Origin: Paenibacillus sp. 1_12
Lineage (GTDB): Bacteria > Bacillota > Bacilli > Paenibacillales > NBRC-103111
Direction of reading: 5' to 3'
Assembly: GCF_900114475.1 (NCBI RefSeq)
Contig: NZ_FOTE01000003.1
Span: forward strand, 412,667-476,666
Length of the DNA: 64,000 nucleotides
Made by a program: the position numbers and the translations under genes. The notes under the pieces are model-generated. The model ran no database searches and was not told the origin of the DNA. It saw nothing but the letters and a program-made list of their open reading frames with translations. Shown here one piece after another: positions 41,700-51,402 of this stretch (the first letter of the stretch is position 1; each line of letters begins with the position of its first letter).

Positions 41700-42575
41700 A
41701 TGCGGCGTAGCAGCTTGGGCGGCAAATTGTTCGATATCGCCAACTATTCGTTTCTGGCGTTGGTGGCGCTCGGCATGATGCTTCCGATTATGTATATTGT
41801 TGCAGGTTCATTTGCATCGGAAATCGAAATCGGCAGTCGATCGTTTTTTCTGATTCCGAGAAACATTACGTTTAATGCTTATGATTATGTGTTCAAGGAT
41901 CATACCTTGCCGCGCAGCCTGTTGGTATCCGTATTTATTACGGTAGCAGGTACAATCGTTAATTTATTCTTCACCTTTACCTTTGCCTATGGCTTATCGC
42001 GCCGCAATATGCTGGGTAGAAATGTGATGATGAATATGATAATTTTCACGATGGTATTCAGCGGCGGCATCATTCCGACTTATCTGGTCGTAAAAAATAT
42101 AGGGCTGCTTAACTCCTACTGGGCTGTGATGCTTCCTGTAGCGATCAGCGCCTTTAATCTGATCGTCATCAAGTCTTTTTTTCAGGAAATCCCGAATGAG
42201 CTGATCGAATCCGCACGAATGGACGGATGCAACGATTTGGGTGTGTTATGGCGGGTTGTGCTGCCGTTATCCAAGCCGGTTATCGCTACGTTTGGACTGT
42301 TTTATGCGGTCAGTCACTGGAATGATTTCTTTAATGCTCTGTTGTACTTAAGTGACTCCAAGATGTGGCCGATGCAGGTTCTTCTCCGGCAAATGATTTT
42401 GCTGGCTTCAGGCTCGCTCGATATATCGACAATGGATCTGACTTATGTGAAACCGCCTGATCAATCGATCAAGATGGCAGTCGTCGTTGTAGGCACACTC
42501 CCTATTTTAGTGGTTTATCCGTTTATTCAGAAGCATTTTGCCAAGGGTGTCCTGCTGGGCGCTGTCAAAGGGTAA
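41700..42575 (+). CDS. Carbohydrate ABC transporter permease (YtcP-like)
   Basis: The 291-residue permease has about six helices: the first (YSFLALVALGMMLPIMYIVAGSFAS) is typical of the YtcP/LplC family, and the EAA loop ELIESARMDGCNDLGVLWRVVLPLSKP is near residue 175. AAGGAGG is 8 bp before the ATG at 41700; the same site is preceded by a leader-repeat hairpin. It is the second subunit of the pectin-fragment importer. Confidence 0.93.
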   Translation: MRRSSLGGKLFDIANYSFLALVALGMMLPIMYIVAGSFASEIEIGSRSFFLIPRNITFNAYDYVFKDHTLPRSLLVSVFITVAGTIVNLFFTFTFAYGLSRRNMLGRNVMMNMIIFTMVFSGGIIPTYLVVKNIGLLNSYWAVMLPVAISAFNLIVIKSFFQEIPNELIESARMDGCNDLGVLWRVVLPLSKPVIATFGLFYAVSHWNDFFNALLYLSDSKMWPMQVLLRQMILLASGSLDISTMDLTYVKPPDQSIKMAVVVVGTLPILVVYPFIQKHFAKGVLLGAVKG

Positions 42576-42653
42576 GGGCTTCTGGTAGATGATCATTATA
42601 GCTTATATGCTTAAATGCAATCCAGTTCGATCAAAAAAGGGAGGAAATATCGT

Positions 42654-44222
42654 ATGAAATGGGTCCAACAACCAAAACGTTCGTTTTTTGCTTTGACCAG
42701 TATGGCTTTGACGGTAAGTGTTATCGCGGGCTGCAGCAATCCCGCAGCGACTCCGACCAGTACGCCAGCAACTCCAAGCGCATCAACTCCCAAACCAGCT
42801 GACGCTCCAAAAACACCAGAGCCGCCTTTCAAGATCAGCATGATGCTGAAAAGCTTTTCCAATGATAACGCTTCCGCAGAAAGTAAAGTATGGAAGAAAG
42901 TAGAGGAATATACAAACACCAAGCTGGATCTGCAGTTTGTTCCTGATGCCTCGTATCTGGATAAGATGAACATTACACTGGCATCCGGTTCCATGCCTAG
43001 CGCTATCTTTGTTGTGAATGTGAAGCTCCCCTCGGTTGCCAATGCGATTAAAGGCGGCGCATTTTGGGAGGTGGGTCCGTATCTGAAGGACTATCCGAAT
43101 CTGAGCAAGGCTAATCCGACGATTTTGAACAATACCTCAGTCAATGGCAAGTATTATGGATTATATACGACTCGTCCGATTGGACGTATGGGTATCTCCT
43201 ATCGCAAGGATTGGCTGGATAACCTCGGGATGACCGAGCCCAAAACCATTGATGATTTTTACAATATGCTTAAGGCGTTTACGACCAAGGACCCGGATAA
43301 GAACGGTAAGGATGATACCTACGGCATGGTAGTGACCAAGTATTCCGGTCCATGGGATATTATGCAGACATGGTTCGGGGCACCCAATAAGTGGGGCGTG
43401 AAGGACGGTAAGCTGGTTCCTGCCCATCTGACCACGGAGTATATGGATGCACTTAAATTTTACAAAAAATTGTATGATGAAAAGCTGATCAATCAGGATT
43501 TTGCCGTATATGATTCAGCTAAATGGAACGATCCGATTGTGAACGGTAAGGCAGGAGTTGCTGTTGACGTGGCGGACCGTTCCTATCAAATCGATGAGAA
43601 GCTGAAAACTGTTGATCCGAAAGGGACGATTGATGTCATTGGCGCGGTTAGTGGTCCATCAGGGCTTCACAATCAACCGACGACCGGTTATGCAGGTGTA
43701 TTCCTCATATCCAAATCTGCTGTCAAGACAGAGGCTGAGCTCAAGAAGGTGCTGCAGTTCTTTGACAAGACGAACGATAAGGAAATGCAGGCGCTGTTGA
43801 GCTACGGCATCGAGGGCGTCCATTATAAAATGGATAACGGCAAGCTATCACCGTTACTGACGATCAATGACAACATGGCTCCGGATATCAATAACAAAAA
43901 CATGAATCAAATGCACCTTCAAATTCCTTATATTATTCCCGAATTGTTTCCACCAGCTACACCGCTTCGAATCAAGGCTAACAACGTGATGAAAGAAAAT
44001 GAGAAAATCATTGTATCCAATCCTGGTGAGCCTTTGACTTCAGCTACGTTCACCCAGAAGGGCGCTCAGTTGGACCAAATTGTAGAGGATGCTCGTATTA
44101 AGTATATCGTTGGCAAGGTTGATGAAGCAGGCTTTAAAGCGGATATGGAGCTGTGGAAGAAGAGCGGCGGCGACGATTATACGAAGGAAATGAATGAAGC
44201 GTATGCAGCCATCAAAAAATAA
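42654..44222 (+). CDS. Extracellular solute-binding lipoprotein (oligogalacturonide)
   Basis: The 522-residue protein has a lipoprotein signal (SMALTVSVIAGC, lipid cysteine about 24), a Thr/Pro/Ser linker and the two-lobe substrate-binding fold of LplA/YtcQ type (FKISMMLKSFSNDNASAE..VWKKVEEYTNTKLDLQFVP at the start). GGGAGGAAATATC precedes the ATG 42654. With the two permeases it imports oligosaccharides; the oligogalacturonate lyase gene 14 bp downstream indicates that unsaturated or saturated oligogalacturonides are the cargo. Confidence 0.92.
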   Translation: MKWVQQPKRSFFALTSMALTVSVIAGCSNPAATPTSTPATPSASTPKPADAPKTPEPPFKISMMLKSFSNDNASAESKVWKKVEEYTNTKLDLQFVPDASYLDKMNITLASGSMPSAIFVVNVKLPSVANAIKGGAFWEVGPYLKDYPNLSKANPTILNNTSVNGKYYGLYTTRPIGRMGISYRKDWLDNLGMTEPKTIDDFYNMLKAFTTKDPDKNGKDDTYGMVVTKYSGPWDIMQTWFGAPNKWGVKDGKLVPAHLTTEYMDALKFYKKLYDEKLINQDFAVYDSAKWNDPIVNGKAGVAVDVADRSYQIDEKLKTVDPKGTIDVIGAVSGPSGLHNQPTTGYAGVFLISKSAVKTEAELKKVLQFFDKTNDKEMQALLSYGIEGVHYKMDNGKLSPLLTINDNMAPDINNKNMNQMHLQIPYIIPELFPPATPLRIKANNVMKENEKIIVSNPGEPLTSATFTQKGAQLDQIVEDARIKYIVGKVDEAGFKADMELWKKSGGDDYTKEMNEAYAAIKK

Positions 44223-44236
44223 AGGAGGAGATCGGA

Positions 44237-45430
44237 TTGATCCTCACCGGAGGAGTTAAAGGAACGGTATGGCCTTCAGAGCGGCGCAGCTTTCAGGACC
44301 CATTAACAGGAGTACCCGTGACCCAATTGACGGATTATCGTTCACACAGCTTTCATATTTATTTTACGAATAACGGATTTTATGGGGATGGCAAGCTGCT
44401 CTTTGGTTCGGACCGCGGCAATGTTACGAATCTGTTCAGTATGGATCTGCACACAGGCGAGATGACCCAGCTGACCGATTTGCAGCGTGGTTTGGCTTCA
44501 CGGATTCAAGGGACTTTTCTCAATCCGCTTGGTTCTGAAGCCTACTATTATTACAACCGCACGGTTGTAGCCATTGATCTGCAAACACTGGAGGAGCGAA
44601 CGCTGTATACGGTACCGGATGGGTATACGTTTGGCAGTATGAGCTGCACTTCCGATGGTCAGAAGCTGTGTTTTGGTCTTAACGAGGATTTATCAGGCCG
44701 TATCCATATGGATTTGTCAAATGGTTATGCAGGATTCGAAACGTACTTCAGCGCGAAGCCGCATTGTATGATTATGGAGGTTTCGACATCAAGCGGAGTT
44801 GTTCAGAAGCTGCATGAGGATCAGCTGTGGCTGGGTCATATCAATACATCTCCTACTCAGCCGCATCTGCTCACCTTTTGCCATGAAGGTCCTTGGGATA
44901 TGATCGATCACCGTATCTGGGTGTTGGATATGAATACCGGACTTCATTGGAAGATTAGGGATGCGAAGGCTAAAGAATATGTAGGTCATGAATACTGGAT
45001 GAAGGATGGTATTCATATCGGATATCATGGGTTTACCGGTTCGCTAACCGATCATCATGGCAAAATTATTGGTGCGATCCCCTATGATAATAGTTCTGTT
45101 GAGGAATACAGCTTTCCTTTTCAAAATATGCACGTTCATTCGAATGATTTGAACCTTGTGGTCGGGGATGGACAGCAAACGAATGCTTATCATGGCACGC
45201 AGCTTCAGGATACACTGCAGCTATGGAAAAATGATGGCTCCGGATTCCAGGGACCCCGTATTCTTTGCAAGCATCGTGGCAGCTTTCATACGCAAAGTCT
45301 GCATGTGCATCCGAGATTAAGCCCAGACGGCAAGCATGTGCTCTTTACAAGCGATATGTCGGGCTATGGCAATCTATACATGGTTGATGTGCCTGACTTT
45401 GAGACTCTGCCTGAGCATAAGTTCGACTAG
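44237..45430 (+). CDS. ogl: Oligogalacturonate lyase (PL22 family)
   Basis: The 397-residue cytosolic enzyme starts GGVKGTVWPSERRSF and has repeated beta-propeller segments such as HIYFTNNGFYGDGKLLFGSDR, the form expected of polysaccharide lyase family 22. The enzyme cleaves short oligogalacturonides by beta-elimination, with a metal site made by His residues; His-rich segments (GHINTSPTQPHLLTFCHEGPWD, VGHEYWMKDG) fit this. TTG start at 44237 after AAAGGAGG. It is the last gene of the pectin operon and the main evidence for substrate. Confidence 0.88.
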   Translation: MILTGGVKGTVWPSERRSFQDPLTGVPVTQLTDYRSHSFHIYFTNNGFYGDGKLLFGSDRGNVTNLFSMDLHTGEMTQLTDLQRGLASRIQGTFLNPLGSEAYYYYNRTVVAIDLQTLEERTLYTVPDGYTFGSMSCTSDGQKLCFGLNEDLSGRIHMDLSNGYAGFETYFSAKPHCMIMEVSTSSGVVQKLHEDQLWLGHINTSPTQPHLLTFCHEGPWDMIDHRIWVLDMNTGLHWKIRDAKAKEYVGHEYWMKDGIHIGYHGFTGSLTDHHGKIIGAIPYDNSSVEEYSFPFQNMHVHSNDLNLVVGDGQQTNAYHGTQLQDTLQLWKNDGSGFQGPRILCKHRGSFHTQSLHVHPRLSPDGKHVLFTSDMSGYGNLYMVDVPDFETLPEHKFD

Positions 45431-45528
45431 ATGCCAGAAGTATATCTGATAAAAGAAACGGGTGTTATTCTACACCCACCTTTAATCTCATAGGATAGAT
45501 TTCCAGCCTCGCAGCTTCGATATTAGAG

Positions 45529-45557
45529 TTGTACAGCAGGACAAATTATGGTAGTAT
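45529..45557 (+). promoter_or_regulatory. Putative promoter upstream of HRDC gene
   Basis: TTGTAC at 45529-45534, a 17-bp spacer and TAGTAT at 45552-45557. Expected transcription start is about 45564, only about 20 bp before the terminator hairpin. Confidence 0.5.
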
Positions 45558-45583
45558 GGAAATAATTTCAATTCGCTAGAGGA

Positions 45584-45623
45584 AGCACCTCTCTTACATC
45601 TCATGTAGGAGGGTGCTTTTTTT
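45584..45623 (+). terminator. Intrinsic terminator in leader of HRDC gene
   Basis: AGCACCTCTCTTACAT pairs with ATGTAGGAGGGTGCT around CTC, then seven T. It lies 35 bp before the HRDC gene. It may end the pectin operon or attenuate the HRDC gene if the 45529 promoter is used. Confidence 0.85.
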
Positions 45624-45657
45624 GCGTTTGAAATAACTTGTGTGGGAGGGCTGTCGA

Positions 45658-46671
45658 ATGAACCTATTATTTTTAAACAGCTTGGAGAAGAGGGTTTCTG
45701 AGGAACGGACGATCAATGCGCAGGTATCTATTGGTGAGAGTCAGGGAAGCTGGTACGTAGGCTGGCAGGAAACGAAATCGGATGGTCGCCAAGTACAGGA
45801 GTCCTGGTTTGAAGGACAAGGCTGGGAAGACATGCTGACAGCATTTCGTCAGAATCTATTTACCAAGCAGTGTGAAGGCTTTAAACCGGTGTTGGAAGCC
45901 GCTATGCTGCCGGAGATTACAGCGCTTGACCGCAAGACGGTAAGAATTCAATTGTTGGCCTATTACAGTGAAATTCATGCCAATGAGGAGCTGTATGAGA
46001 AGCTGAGACAGTGGCGGCTTAAGCAAGCCAGCAGAGAGAGCAAGGCACCGTTTCTGGTGGCAACCAACAGGCTGCTGCGAATGGTCTGCGTCTATTTGCC
46101 ACACACGCTGGATGAGCTCAAGCAGCTTCCGGGTATGGGGATGAACAAGTCAAACGCTTACGGAATGGAGCTGCTCAGCATGACCCAGCAACATGAACGG
46201 TCAACCCCATTCCCGCTGGATTGGGTAGAAGATCAAGTGAATCCTGCCGAGTTCAACGTATGGCTTGAGCAGGAGAAGGGACGCAAACGGAAGCTGCAGG
46301 AGAATAAGCAGGAGATCCGCAGTAAGCTGTTGGAAGCCATTACACGTGGTGATGGCTTGGACGCATTAAGGGAGCAGACTCAGCTGGAGCGACGGGATTT
46401 ACTGCTGTGGATTGAGGAGCTGGACAAGGAAGGCTACGATATGGAGTCATATATCGAGGCTGTTCTTCATGAAGTTCCTGAGGAAGAGCAGGCGCTGGCA
46501 TGGACTGCTTTTGAACAAAAAGGTGATCGCTATTTGAAGCCTATATTGCAGGCTGTATATGATCCAGAAGCATTAAAAGGGAAAGAAATGGATCGAATCT
46601 ATGAGTGGCTTAGGGCTCTGCGCATGAAATATCGCCGCGTGCATGCGGAGCAAGCGATTGAGGCTGTTTAA
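45658..46671 (+). CDS. HRDC domain protein with RecQ-type C-terminal HTH
   Basis: The 337-residue protein has an HRDC domain at about 115-190 (PFLVATNRLLRMVCVYLPHTLDELKQLPGMG), a helical fold for nucleic-acid contact in RecQ and RNase D. The C-terminal part resembles the HTH_40 region of RecQ helicases (SKLLEAITRGDGLDALREQTQLERRDLLLWIEEL). No helicase motor is present, so it would be a stand-alone accessory for RecQ-like enzymes. GGGAGGG precedes the ATG. The N-terminal ~90 residues (IGESQGSWYVGWQETK) resemble no domain I know. Confidence 0.8.
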   Translation: MNLLFLNSLEKRVSEERTINAQVSIGESQGSWYVGWQETKSDGRQVQESWFEGQGWEDMLTAFRQNLFTKQCEGFKPVLEAAMLPEITALDRKTVRIQLLAYYSEIHANEELYEKLRQWRLKQASRESKAPFLVATNRLLRMVCVYLPHTLDELKQLPGMGMNKSNAYGMELLSMTQQHERSTPFPLDWVEDQVNPAEFNVWLEQEKGRKRKLQENKQEIRSKLLEAITRGDGLDALREQTQLERRDLLLWIEELDKEGYDMESYIEAVLHEVPEEEQALAWTAFEQKGDRYLKPILQAVYDPEALKGKEMDRIYEWLRALRMKYRRVHAEQAIEAV

Positions 46672-46738
46672 GGGCCTGCATAAAGGCTTATGGAAAGACA
46701 GTACCTTTTCCTAACCAAATGCTGCTTAAAATGCAAAT

Positions 46739-46776
46739 AAGAGGTTCTCTCCGTGTTATGGAGAAGACCTCTTTTG
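46739..46776. terminator. Bidirectional terminator
   Basis: AAGAGGTTCTCTCC pairs with GGAGAAGACCTCTT, with T/A runs on both sides, between the convergent HRDC (+) and universal stress protein (-) genes. Confidence 0.8.
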
Positions 46777-46789
46777 TTCCTGAGCCTGC

Positions 46790-47221
46790 TTATTTAACGA
46801 CCAGCACTGGGATTTGTGCATGATGGACAATTTCCGAGCTAACACTACCCAGCAGGATTTCTTTAAAGGTGCCAAAACCGCGGCTGCCAACAATAATAAG
46901 ATCAAAATGATGGGCTTCCGCATAATCCAAAATGACTCTGGCAGGTGCCCCTCCATCTAATAATGTAGCGGACGTCTTGCTTAGATTCGAAATCAGCTGC
47001 TTTACTTCGTCTATCAATTCTTCGGCTGCCTGATACAATTCGGTTTGAATAACAGCAGGGCCAGTAATGACGGCGTCATTCAACACCAAATTGGATACTT
47101 GGAACACGTGGGCCACTACTAATTCTGACTCCACAAATATTTGTTTCAATTCGATTGCTTTATTCAAAGCTATTTTTGCCGTTTCCGAACCATCATAAGC
47201 TACCAAAATTTTATTAAACAT
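46790..47221 (-). CDS. Universal stress protein (UspA family)
   Basis: The 143-residue protein starts MFNKILVAYDGSETAKIALNKAI and ends GSRGFGTFKEILLGSVSSEIVHHAQIPVLVV, which is the ATP-binding G-x2-G-x9-G-S/T pattern of UspA proteins. It is a cytosolic stress-related protein, likely a homodimer. AGGTGAGATTCC-type ribosome-binding site precedes it. The gene is monocistronic on the minus strand between corA and the terminator. Confidence 0.93.
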   Translation of the reverse strand: MFNKILVAYDGSETAKIALNKAIELKQIFVESELVVAHVFQVSNLVLNDAVITGPAVIQTELYQAAEELIDEVKQLISNLSKTSATLLDGGAPARVILDYAEAHHFDLIIVGSRGFGTFKEILLGSVSSEIVHHAQIPVLVVK

Positions 47222-47307
47222 AGGAATCTCACCTCAGTTTGTAGTATACCCACCTATTACCCTTAGAAACAGAATACGAAGCGGCAATCATTTTTTATGT
47301 ACATATA

Positions 47308-47353
47308 AAACTCCTGCGAATGGAAGGATGCTTCCAAGCACAGGAGTCTGTTT
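47308..47353 (-). terminator. Intrinsic terminator of corA
   Basis: On the minus strand ACTCCTGTGCTTGGAAG pairs with CTTCCATTCGCAGGAGT, then TTTTAT. Confidence 0.8.
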
Positions 47354-47371
47354 GAGAATCAGCAAGTCGGC

Positions 47372-48307
47372 TCACAGCCATTCCTTTTTGCGAAATAAAA
47401 TGAACATGGACATGCCTACGATAAACATAAAAATAACAGCTGCGATACCGCCATATTCCCAGTGCAGACCAGGAACATTCTCAAAATTCATTCCGTAAAT
47501 ACCGGTAATAAACGTCAGTGGCATAAATATGGTAGTCAGTGCTGTGAATATACGCATAATCTCATTCGCGCGGTTGGACAGACTTGACTGATAAGCCTCT
47601 CGTAAGTTGCCCATAAGATCGCGGAAGGTGTCGAACGTTTCAGAAATTTTGACCGCATTTTCGTAAATATCGCCAAAATATTTTTTGAGCGGATCGCTGA
47701 TCAGCTTTAGTTCTTTTTTGTTGAGTGTCGATATCACATCACGCTGCGGACCAAGCACCTTTTTCAGCCAAAGTATTTCGCTTCGCAGCCCAATAATCTC
47801 ATTCAAATGGGATTTTTTTGTATGCATCAAAATATCTTCTTCCAGCTTTTCGATCTTCACTTCGATTCGATCGCCTACATTGGTATAATTATCGACAACA
47901 AGATCGATCAAGTGATATAAAAAACTGTCCGCAGAGGCAACCTCTTCTTCCCACAATACGGGCTTCAGAGCACGCAGCTCATTAATTTTTTGACGGGTCA
48001 CAGTTATAATATAATGTTTGCCAAGAAAAATATTCAAAGCTCTCAGGAAAATTTCTTCATCATCAAAACGAATGCTGTTAACTACGATAAAATAATTGGA
48101 ATCGTAGAGCTCAATTTTGGGACGCTGTTCTTCTTCCGTCAAGCAGTCCTCGACGGCCAGCTCATGAAGGTGATAAAGCGGTTGTAAAATTTCCAAATCC
48201 TCGACGTCTGCGTCGATCCAGTAGAACCCGTGCTCCGGCGGTTCCATGGCTGTCGTAATATCCTCCACCAAAGTGAAAATGCCGTCCTGCACCAAGCGTG
48301 TTTTCAT
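47372..48307 (-). CDS. corA: CorA family magnesium/cobalt transporter
   Basis: The 311-residue protein has an N-terminal cytoplasmic domain with beta and long helical segments and two C-terminal transmembrane helices. The signature YGMNF (GMN motif) lies at the end of the first helix: ITGIYGMNFENVPG. The second helix (GIAAVIFMFIVGMSMFILF) is followed by a basic tail KKEWL. It is a pentameric divalent cation channel for Mg2+ or Co2+. GAGGTGAAGCAGA precedes the ATG on the minus strand. Cobalt relevance to the B12 operon is possible but not shown. Confidence 0.95.
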   Translation of the reverse strand: MKTRLVQDGIFTLVEDITTAMEPPEHGFYWIDADVEDLEILQPLYHLHELAVEDCLTEEEQRPKIELYDSNYFIVVNSIRFDDEEIFLRALNIFLGKHYIITVTRQKINELRALKPVLWEEEVASADSFLYHLIDLVVDNYTNVGDRIEVKIEKLEEDILMHTKKSHLNEIIGLRSEILWLKKVLGPQRDVISTLNKKELKLISDPLKKYFGDIYENAVKISETFDTFRDLMGNLREAYQSSLSNRANEIMRIFTALTTIFMPLTFITGIYGMNFENVPGLHWEYGGIAAVIFMFIVGMSMFILFRKKEWL

Positions 48308-48814
48308 TCTGCTTCACCTCTTCACATGATTAACTTAAGAGGAAGTACAGGCGGAAGAAACGACGCTAACGTCATACGGACAGCACTTTATACCGGACAG
48401 ACAAGACTATGATATCGATTGGACTGGTGTCCACATCAAATACGCTTGTGGTTGTGTTGGCAAAGAGTTGCTGGGCGCATGAGAATCAGCGGCGTAAGCC
48501 AACTGCATTCCTAACGATATATTCGGTTGATTGTGAACGTAGATACTACTCGTCGGGTCTCCGTCCATTCGTTGGTTGCACCCCTTTGCTATTGATGTCG
48601 AATACTTGTCTAGTATAAACCTACATGCCTTGCACAGCAAGGTGAAAACCATGAAATTAATATGTTTTTTTGGGCCCTTGATAAAGTATGCAGTATGCAG
48701 GCAGAGGTGCTCTTTAAATGCGGCTGGCAGGGACCCGAATGTGAAATTTATTCTGCACTCTTGACTTTAATCAGGTTGTAGTAAATAATATAAAGAAAAA
48801 TAGGTAATTACTTT
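48308..48814. other. 507-bp gene-poor stretch upstream of SAM riboswitch
   Basis: Three overlapping short frames exist on both strands (up to 82 codons), none with a ribosome-binding site or a recognisable family. The only structure I see is a small hairpin CCTTGC-ACA-GCAAGG at 48628-48642 and a T-run at about 48665. The metA promoter must lie near its 3' end, but I see no clear boxes. A decayed gene is possible. Confidence 0.5.
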
Positions 48815-48957
48815 TCTTATCAAGAGCAGGTGGAGGGACTAGCCCGATGACACCCGGCAACCGACAAACCTTTGGCATATCGCGTAAGCGTGTGACAGTG
48901 GAATGCACGGTGCTAATTCTTGCGGAAGCGAACGAAGCTTCTGAGAGATGAGAAGGG
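48815..48957 (+). promoter_or_regulatory. SAM (S-box) riboswitch of metA-metI
   Basis: The S-box motifs are present in order: P1 arm TTCTTATC, AGAGCAGGTGGAGGGACT, GCCCGATGACACCCGGCAACC, GGTGCTAATTC, and the closing arm GAGAGATGAGAAGGG. It is a SAM-I aptamer. SAM binding should favour the terminator at 48975 and block metA-metI. Confidence 0.95.
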
Positions 48958-48974
48958 ACATTGTTATTGATAAC

Positions 48975-49010
48975 AAGGCCTTTCTCGTTCGCGCGAAAAA
49001 GGCCTTTTTA
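48975..49010 (+). terminator. Terminator, expression platform of S-box
   Basis: AAGGCCTTT pairs with AAAGGCCTT around CTCGTTCGCGCGA-type loop and ends in TTTTT. It lies between the aptamer and metA. The preceding TTGTTATTGATAACAA palindrome is a likely part of the switch. Confidence 0.85.
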
Positions 49011-49062
49011 GCGTCCTTTTGCGTAAAAAAATCAAAACTTACACAAGAAGGAGTGAATTTCT

Positions 49063-49989
49063 ATGCCGATCAAAATCCCTGATCATTTACCAGCCAAAGA
49101 AATTTTATTGAACGAAAATATATTCGTGATGAGCGAGACGGAAGCCTTTCATCAGGACATTCGTCCTCTGCGTATCGCAATTTTGAACCTGATGCCGACG
49201 AAGGAAACAACGGAGACTCAAATTTTGCGTTTGATCGGCAACACACCGGTACAATTGGAATTTGTACTGCTGCACCCAGGAACGCATACCTCGAAGAATA
49301 CGTCAGCCGAGCATTTGGAGCAATTTTACAAAACGTTTAATGATGTACGTCAAGAAAAATTTGATGGCTTGATCATTACCGGTGCACCTGTTGAGCAGCT
49401 GGATTTTGAAGATGTGAACTATTGGGAAGAGCTGAAGGAAATTATGGATTGGAGCACGGAAAATGTGACTTCGACCCTGCACATTTGCTGGGCGGCTCAG
49501 GCTGGCTTGTATCATCATTTTGGAGTGCCGAAATATCCACTGGACAGCAAAATGTTCGGGGTATTCCCGCATGTAACGAGCAAGCAGAATGTGAAGCTGC
49601 TGCGCGGCTTTGATGAGCTGTTCTGGGTGCCGCAATCCCGTCATACCGAGGTCCGCAGAGGCGATATTGAAAAGATTGCGGCATTGGACATATTATCCGA
49701 ATCTCCAGAGGCAGGCGTGTACATCGCGGCTACGCAGGATGGCAAACATATATTCGTTACCGGACATTCGGAATATGATGCGTGTACGCTGAAGTATGAA
49801 TATGACCGTGATATCAATAAAGGTATGGAAGTGGCTGTTCCAAAAAACTATTATCCCAACGATGATCCGTCCAAGGAGCCGCTCGTATCGTGGAGGGCAC
49901 ATGCCAATTTATTGTTTTCCAACTGGTTGAATTACTATGTATATCAAGAGACACCTTATGATTTGTATAAAGGAGAGTATAGTATATGA
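49063..49989 (+). CDS. metA: Homoserine O-acyltransferase MetA, predicted acetyl-CoA specific
   Basis: The 308-residue enzyme activates L-homoserine for methionine synthesis. The catalytic Cys142 is in [13 protein letters not shown], and FVTGHSEYD near residue 235 has the catalytic His and Glu. Position 111 (GAPVEQLDF) is Glu. In the MetA family Glu111 gives acetyl-CoA use, while Gly111 gives succinyl-CoA use, so the product is probably O-acetylhomoserine. AGAAGGAGTG precedes the ATG. It overlaps metI by ATGA, under SAM-riboswitch control. Confidence 0.95.
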   Translation: MPIKIPDHLPAKEILLNENIFVMSETEAFHQDIRPLRIAILNLMPTKETTETQILRLIGNTPVQLEFVLLHPGTHTSKNTSAEHLEQFYKTFNDVRQEKFDGLIITGAPVEQLDFEDVNYWEELKEIMDWSTENVTSTLHICWAAQAGLYHHFGVPKYPLDSKMFGVFPHVTSKQNVKLLRGFDELFWVPQSRHTEVRRGDIEKIAALDILSESPEAGVYIAATQDGKHIFVTGHSEYDACTLKYEYDRDINKGMEVAVPKNYYPNDDPSKEPLVSWRAHANLLFSNWLNYYVYQETPYDLYKGEYSI

Positions 49990-51167
49990 GCAATGAACAG
50001 GATAAACTGAAAATCGAAAGCAGATTGGCTCAAATTGGTTCACAGGAGGAGCCGGTAACGGGAGCAGTTAGCTTCCCGGTATACCAGGCTACGGCGTTTC
50101 GTCATCCCAAGCTTGGACAAAGCACGGGTTTCGATTACTCCCGGACCAAAAACCCTACACGTAAGGTGCTTGAGGATGCGATTGCCGAGCTGGAATCCGG
50201 AGACGCAGGATTTGCCTGCAGCTCCGGTATGGCGGCGCTGCAAACGATATTTGCCCTATTCAGTCAAGGTGATCATCTGATCGTATCGCTGGATTTGTAC
50301 GGAGGCACGTATCGCTTGCTGGAAAAAATCATGTCCCGGTTTGGTGTAACGGCCTCTTATGTAGATACCAATGATTTGGATGCATTGGAGTCGCACTACA
50401 CCGCAAATACAAAGGCAATCGTAATTGAGACACCAACGAACCCGCTAATGATGATCACGGATCTGGAGCTCGTGTGCAATTGGGCCAAAAAGAAAAACGT
50501 GCTGACGATTGTTGATAATACGTTGCTGACCCCATTCTTCCAGCGTCCGATTGAGCTTGGTGCGGATATTATTATTCACAGTGCGACCAAGTATTTGGGC
50601 GGACACAACGATGTGCTGGCGGGTCTGATCGTAACCAAAGGCAAACAATTATCCGAGCAAATGGCATTTTTACATAATTCCATTGGGGCTGTGCTTGGAC
50701 CGCAGGATAGCTGGCTCTTGATGAGAGGTATGAAAACTCTAGCCCTTCGTATGGAGCGCCATCAATACAATGCAACACGGATTGCAGAATTTTTACTGGA
50801 GCACCCTTGTATAGACTCTGTATATTATCCAGCGCTCACCAGTCATCCAGGTTATGAAATACAGAAGAAGCAGTCTTCAGGAAACGCTGGTATTTTCTCC
50901 TTTAAACTAAAAGATGCCAGATACGTTGAACCGATCTTGCGTCATATTAAGCTGATTGCTTTTGCTGAAAGCCTTGGTGGTGTGGAGTCGTTGATGACTT
51001 ACCCTGCTGTACAAACCCATGCTGATATTCCGGTGGAAATCCGTGAGCGAATCGGGTTGGACGACCGTTTGCTGCGCTACTCTGTAGGAATTGAGCATGT
51101 AGAGGATTTAATTGCTGACCTGTCCAGGGCGATTGACTTGGCCAAAGCGGAAATTGAAGGAGCCTAA
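49986..51167 (+). CDS. Cystathionine gamma-synthase / O-acetylhomoserine sulfhydrylase (MetI-like)
   Basis: The 393-residue Cys/Met-metabolism PLP enzyme has [13 protein letters not shown] near the start, [20 protein letters not shown], and the PLP lysine Lys202 in [17 protein letters not shown]. Following MetA, it replaces the acyl group of O-acyl-homoserine by cysteine or sulfide. B. subtilis MetI has both activities. Its ATG overlaps the metA stop (ATGA), and AAAGGAG in the end of metA is the ribosome-binding site. metI and cystathionine gamma-lyase/beta-lyase types are hard to separate by sequence; operon position favours MetI. Confidence 0.88.
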   Translation: MSNEQDKLKIESRLAQIGSQEEPVTGAVSFPVYQATAFRHPKLGQSTGFDYSRTKNPTRKVLEDAIAELESGDAGFACSSGMAALQTIFALFSQGDHLIVSLDLYGGTYRLLEKIMSRFGVTASYVDTNDLDALESHYTANTKAIVIETPTNPLMMITDLELVCNWAKKKNVLTIVDNTLLTPFFQRPIELGADIIIHSATKYLGGHNDVLAGLIVTKGKQLSEQMAFLHNSIGAVLGPQDSWLLMRGMKTLALRMERHQYNATRIAEFLLEHPCIDSVYYPALTSHPGYEIQKKQSSGNAGIFSFKLKDARYVEPILRHIKLIAFAESLGGVESLMTYPAVQTHADIPVEIRERIGLDDRLLRYSVGIEHVEDLIADLSRAIDLAKAEIEGA

Positions 51168-51239
51168 AATATAAGCGGATGAGCAGCTTGCCGATTTGAA
51201 GAAGTACTTATCCTTTGTCGAATATTGCCAGTTTATGTT

Positions 51240-51279
51240 GCCGATGGAATGATAGTTGACATTCGTCGGCTATTTTTTT
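51240..51279 (+). terminator. Intrinsic terminator of metA-metI
   Basis: GCCGATGGAATG pairs with CATTCGTCGGC, then TATTTTTTT. Confidence 0.85.
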
Positions 51280-51402
51280 AATATTTGTAGAAGAGCGCTT
51301 TCATTTCCATTGCTTTTTATGTATTCACCATATGTTAATTCATGATATGATCAAAATTAGAATAATGATATGAACTTCAGCCTTAGTCAGAGGGGGAGAA
51401 CG

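Noticed and set aside
48407-48652. 81-codon minus-strand frame before the SAM riboswitch
   Set aside because: No Shine-Dalgarno sequence, no family match by eye, and competing frames of similar length on the other strand.
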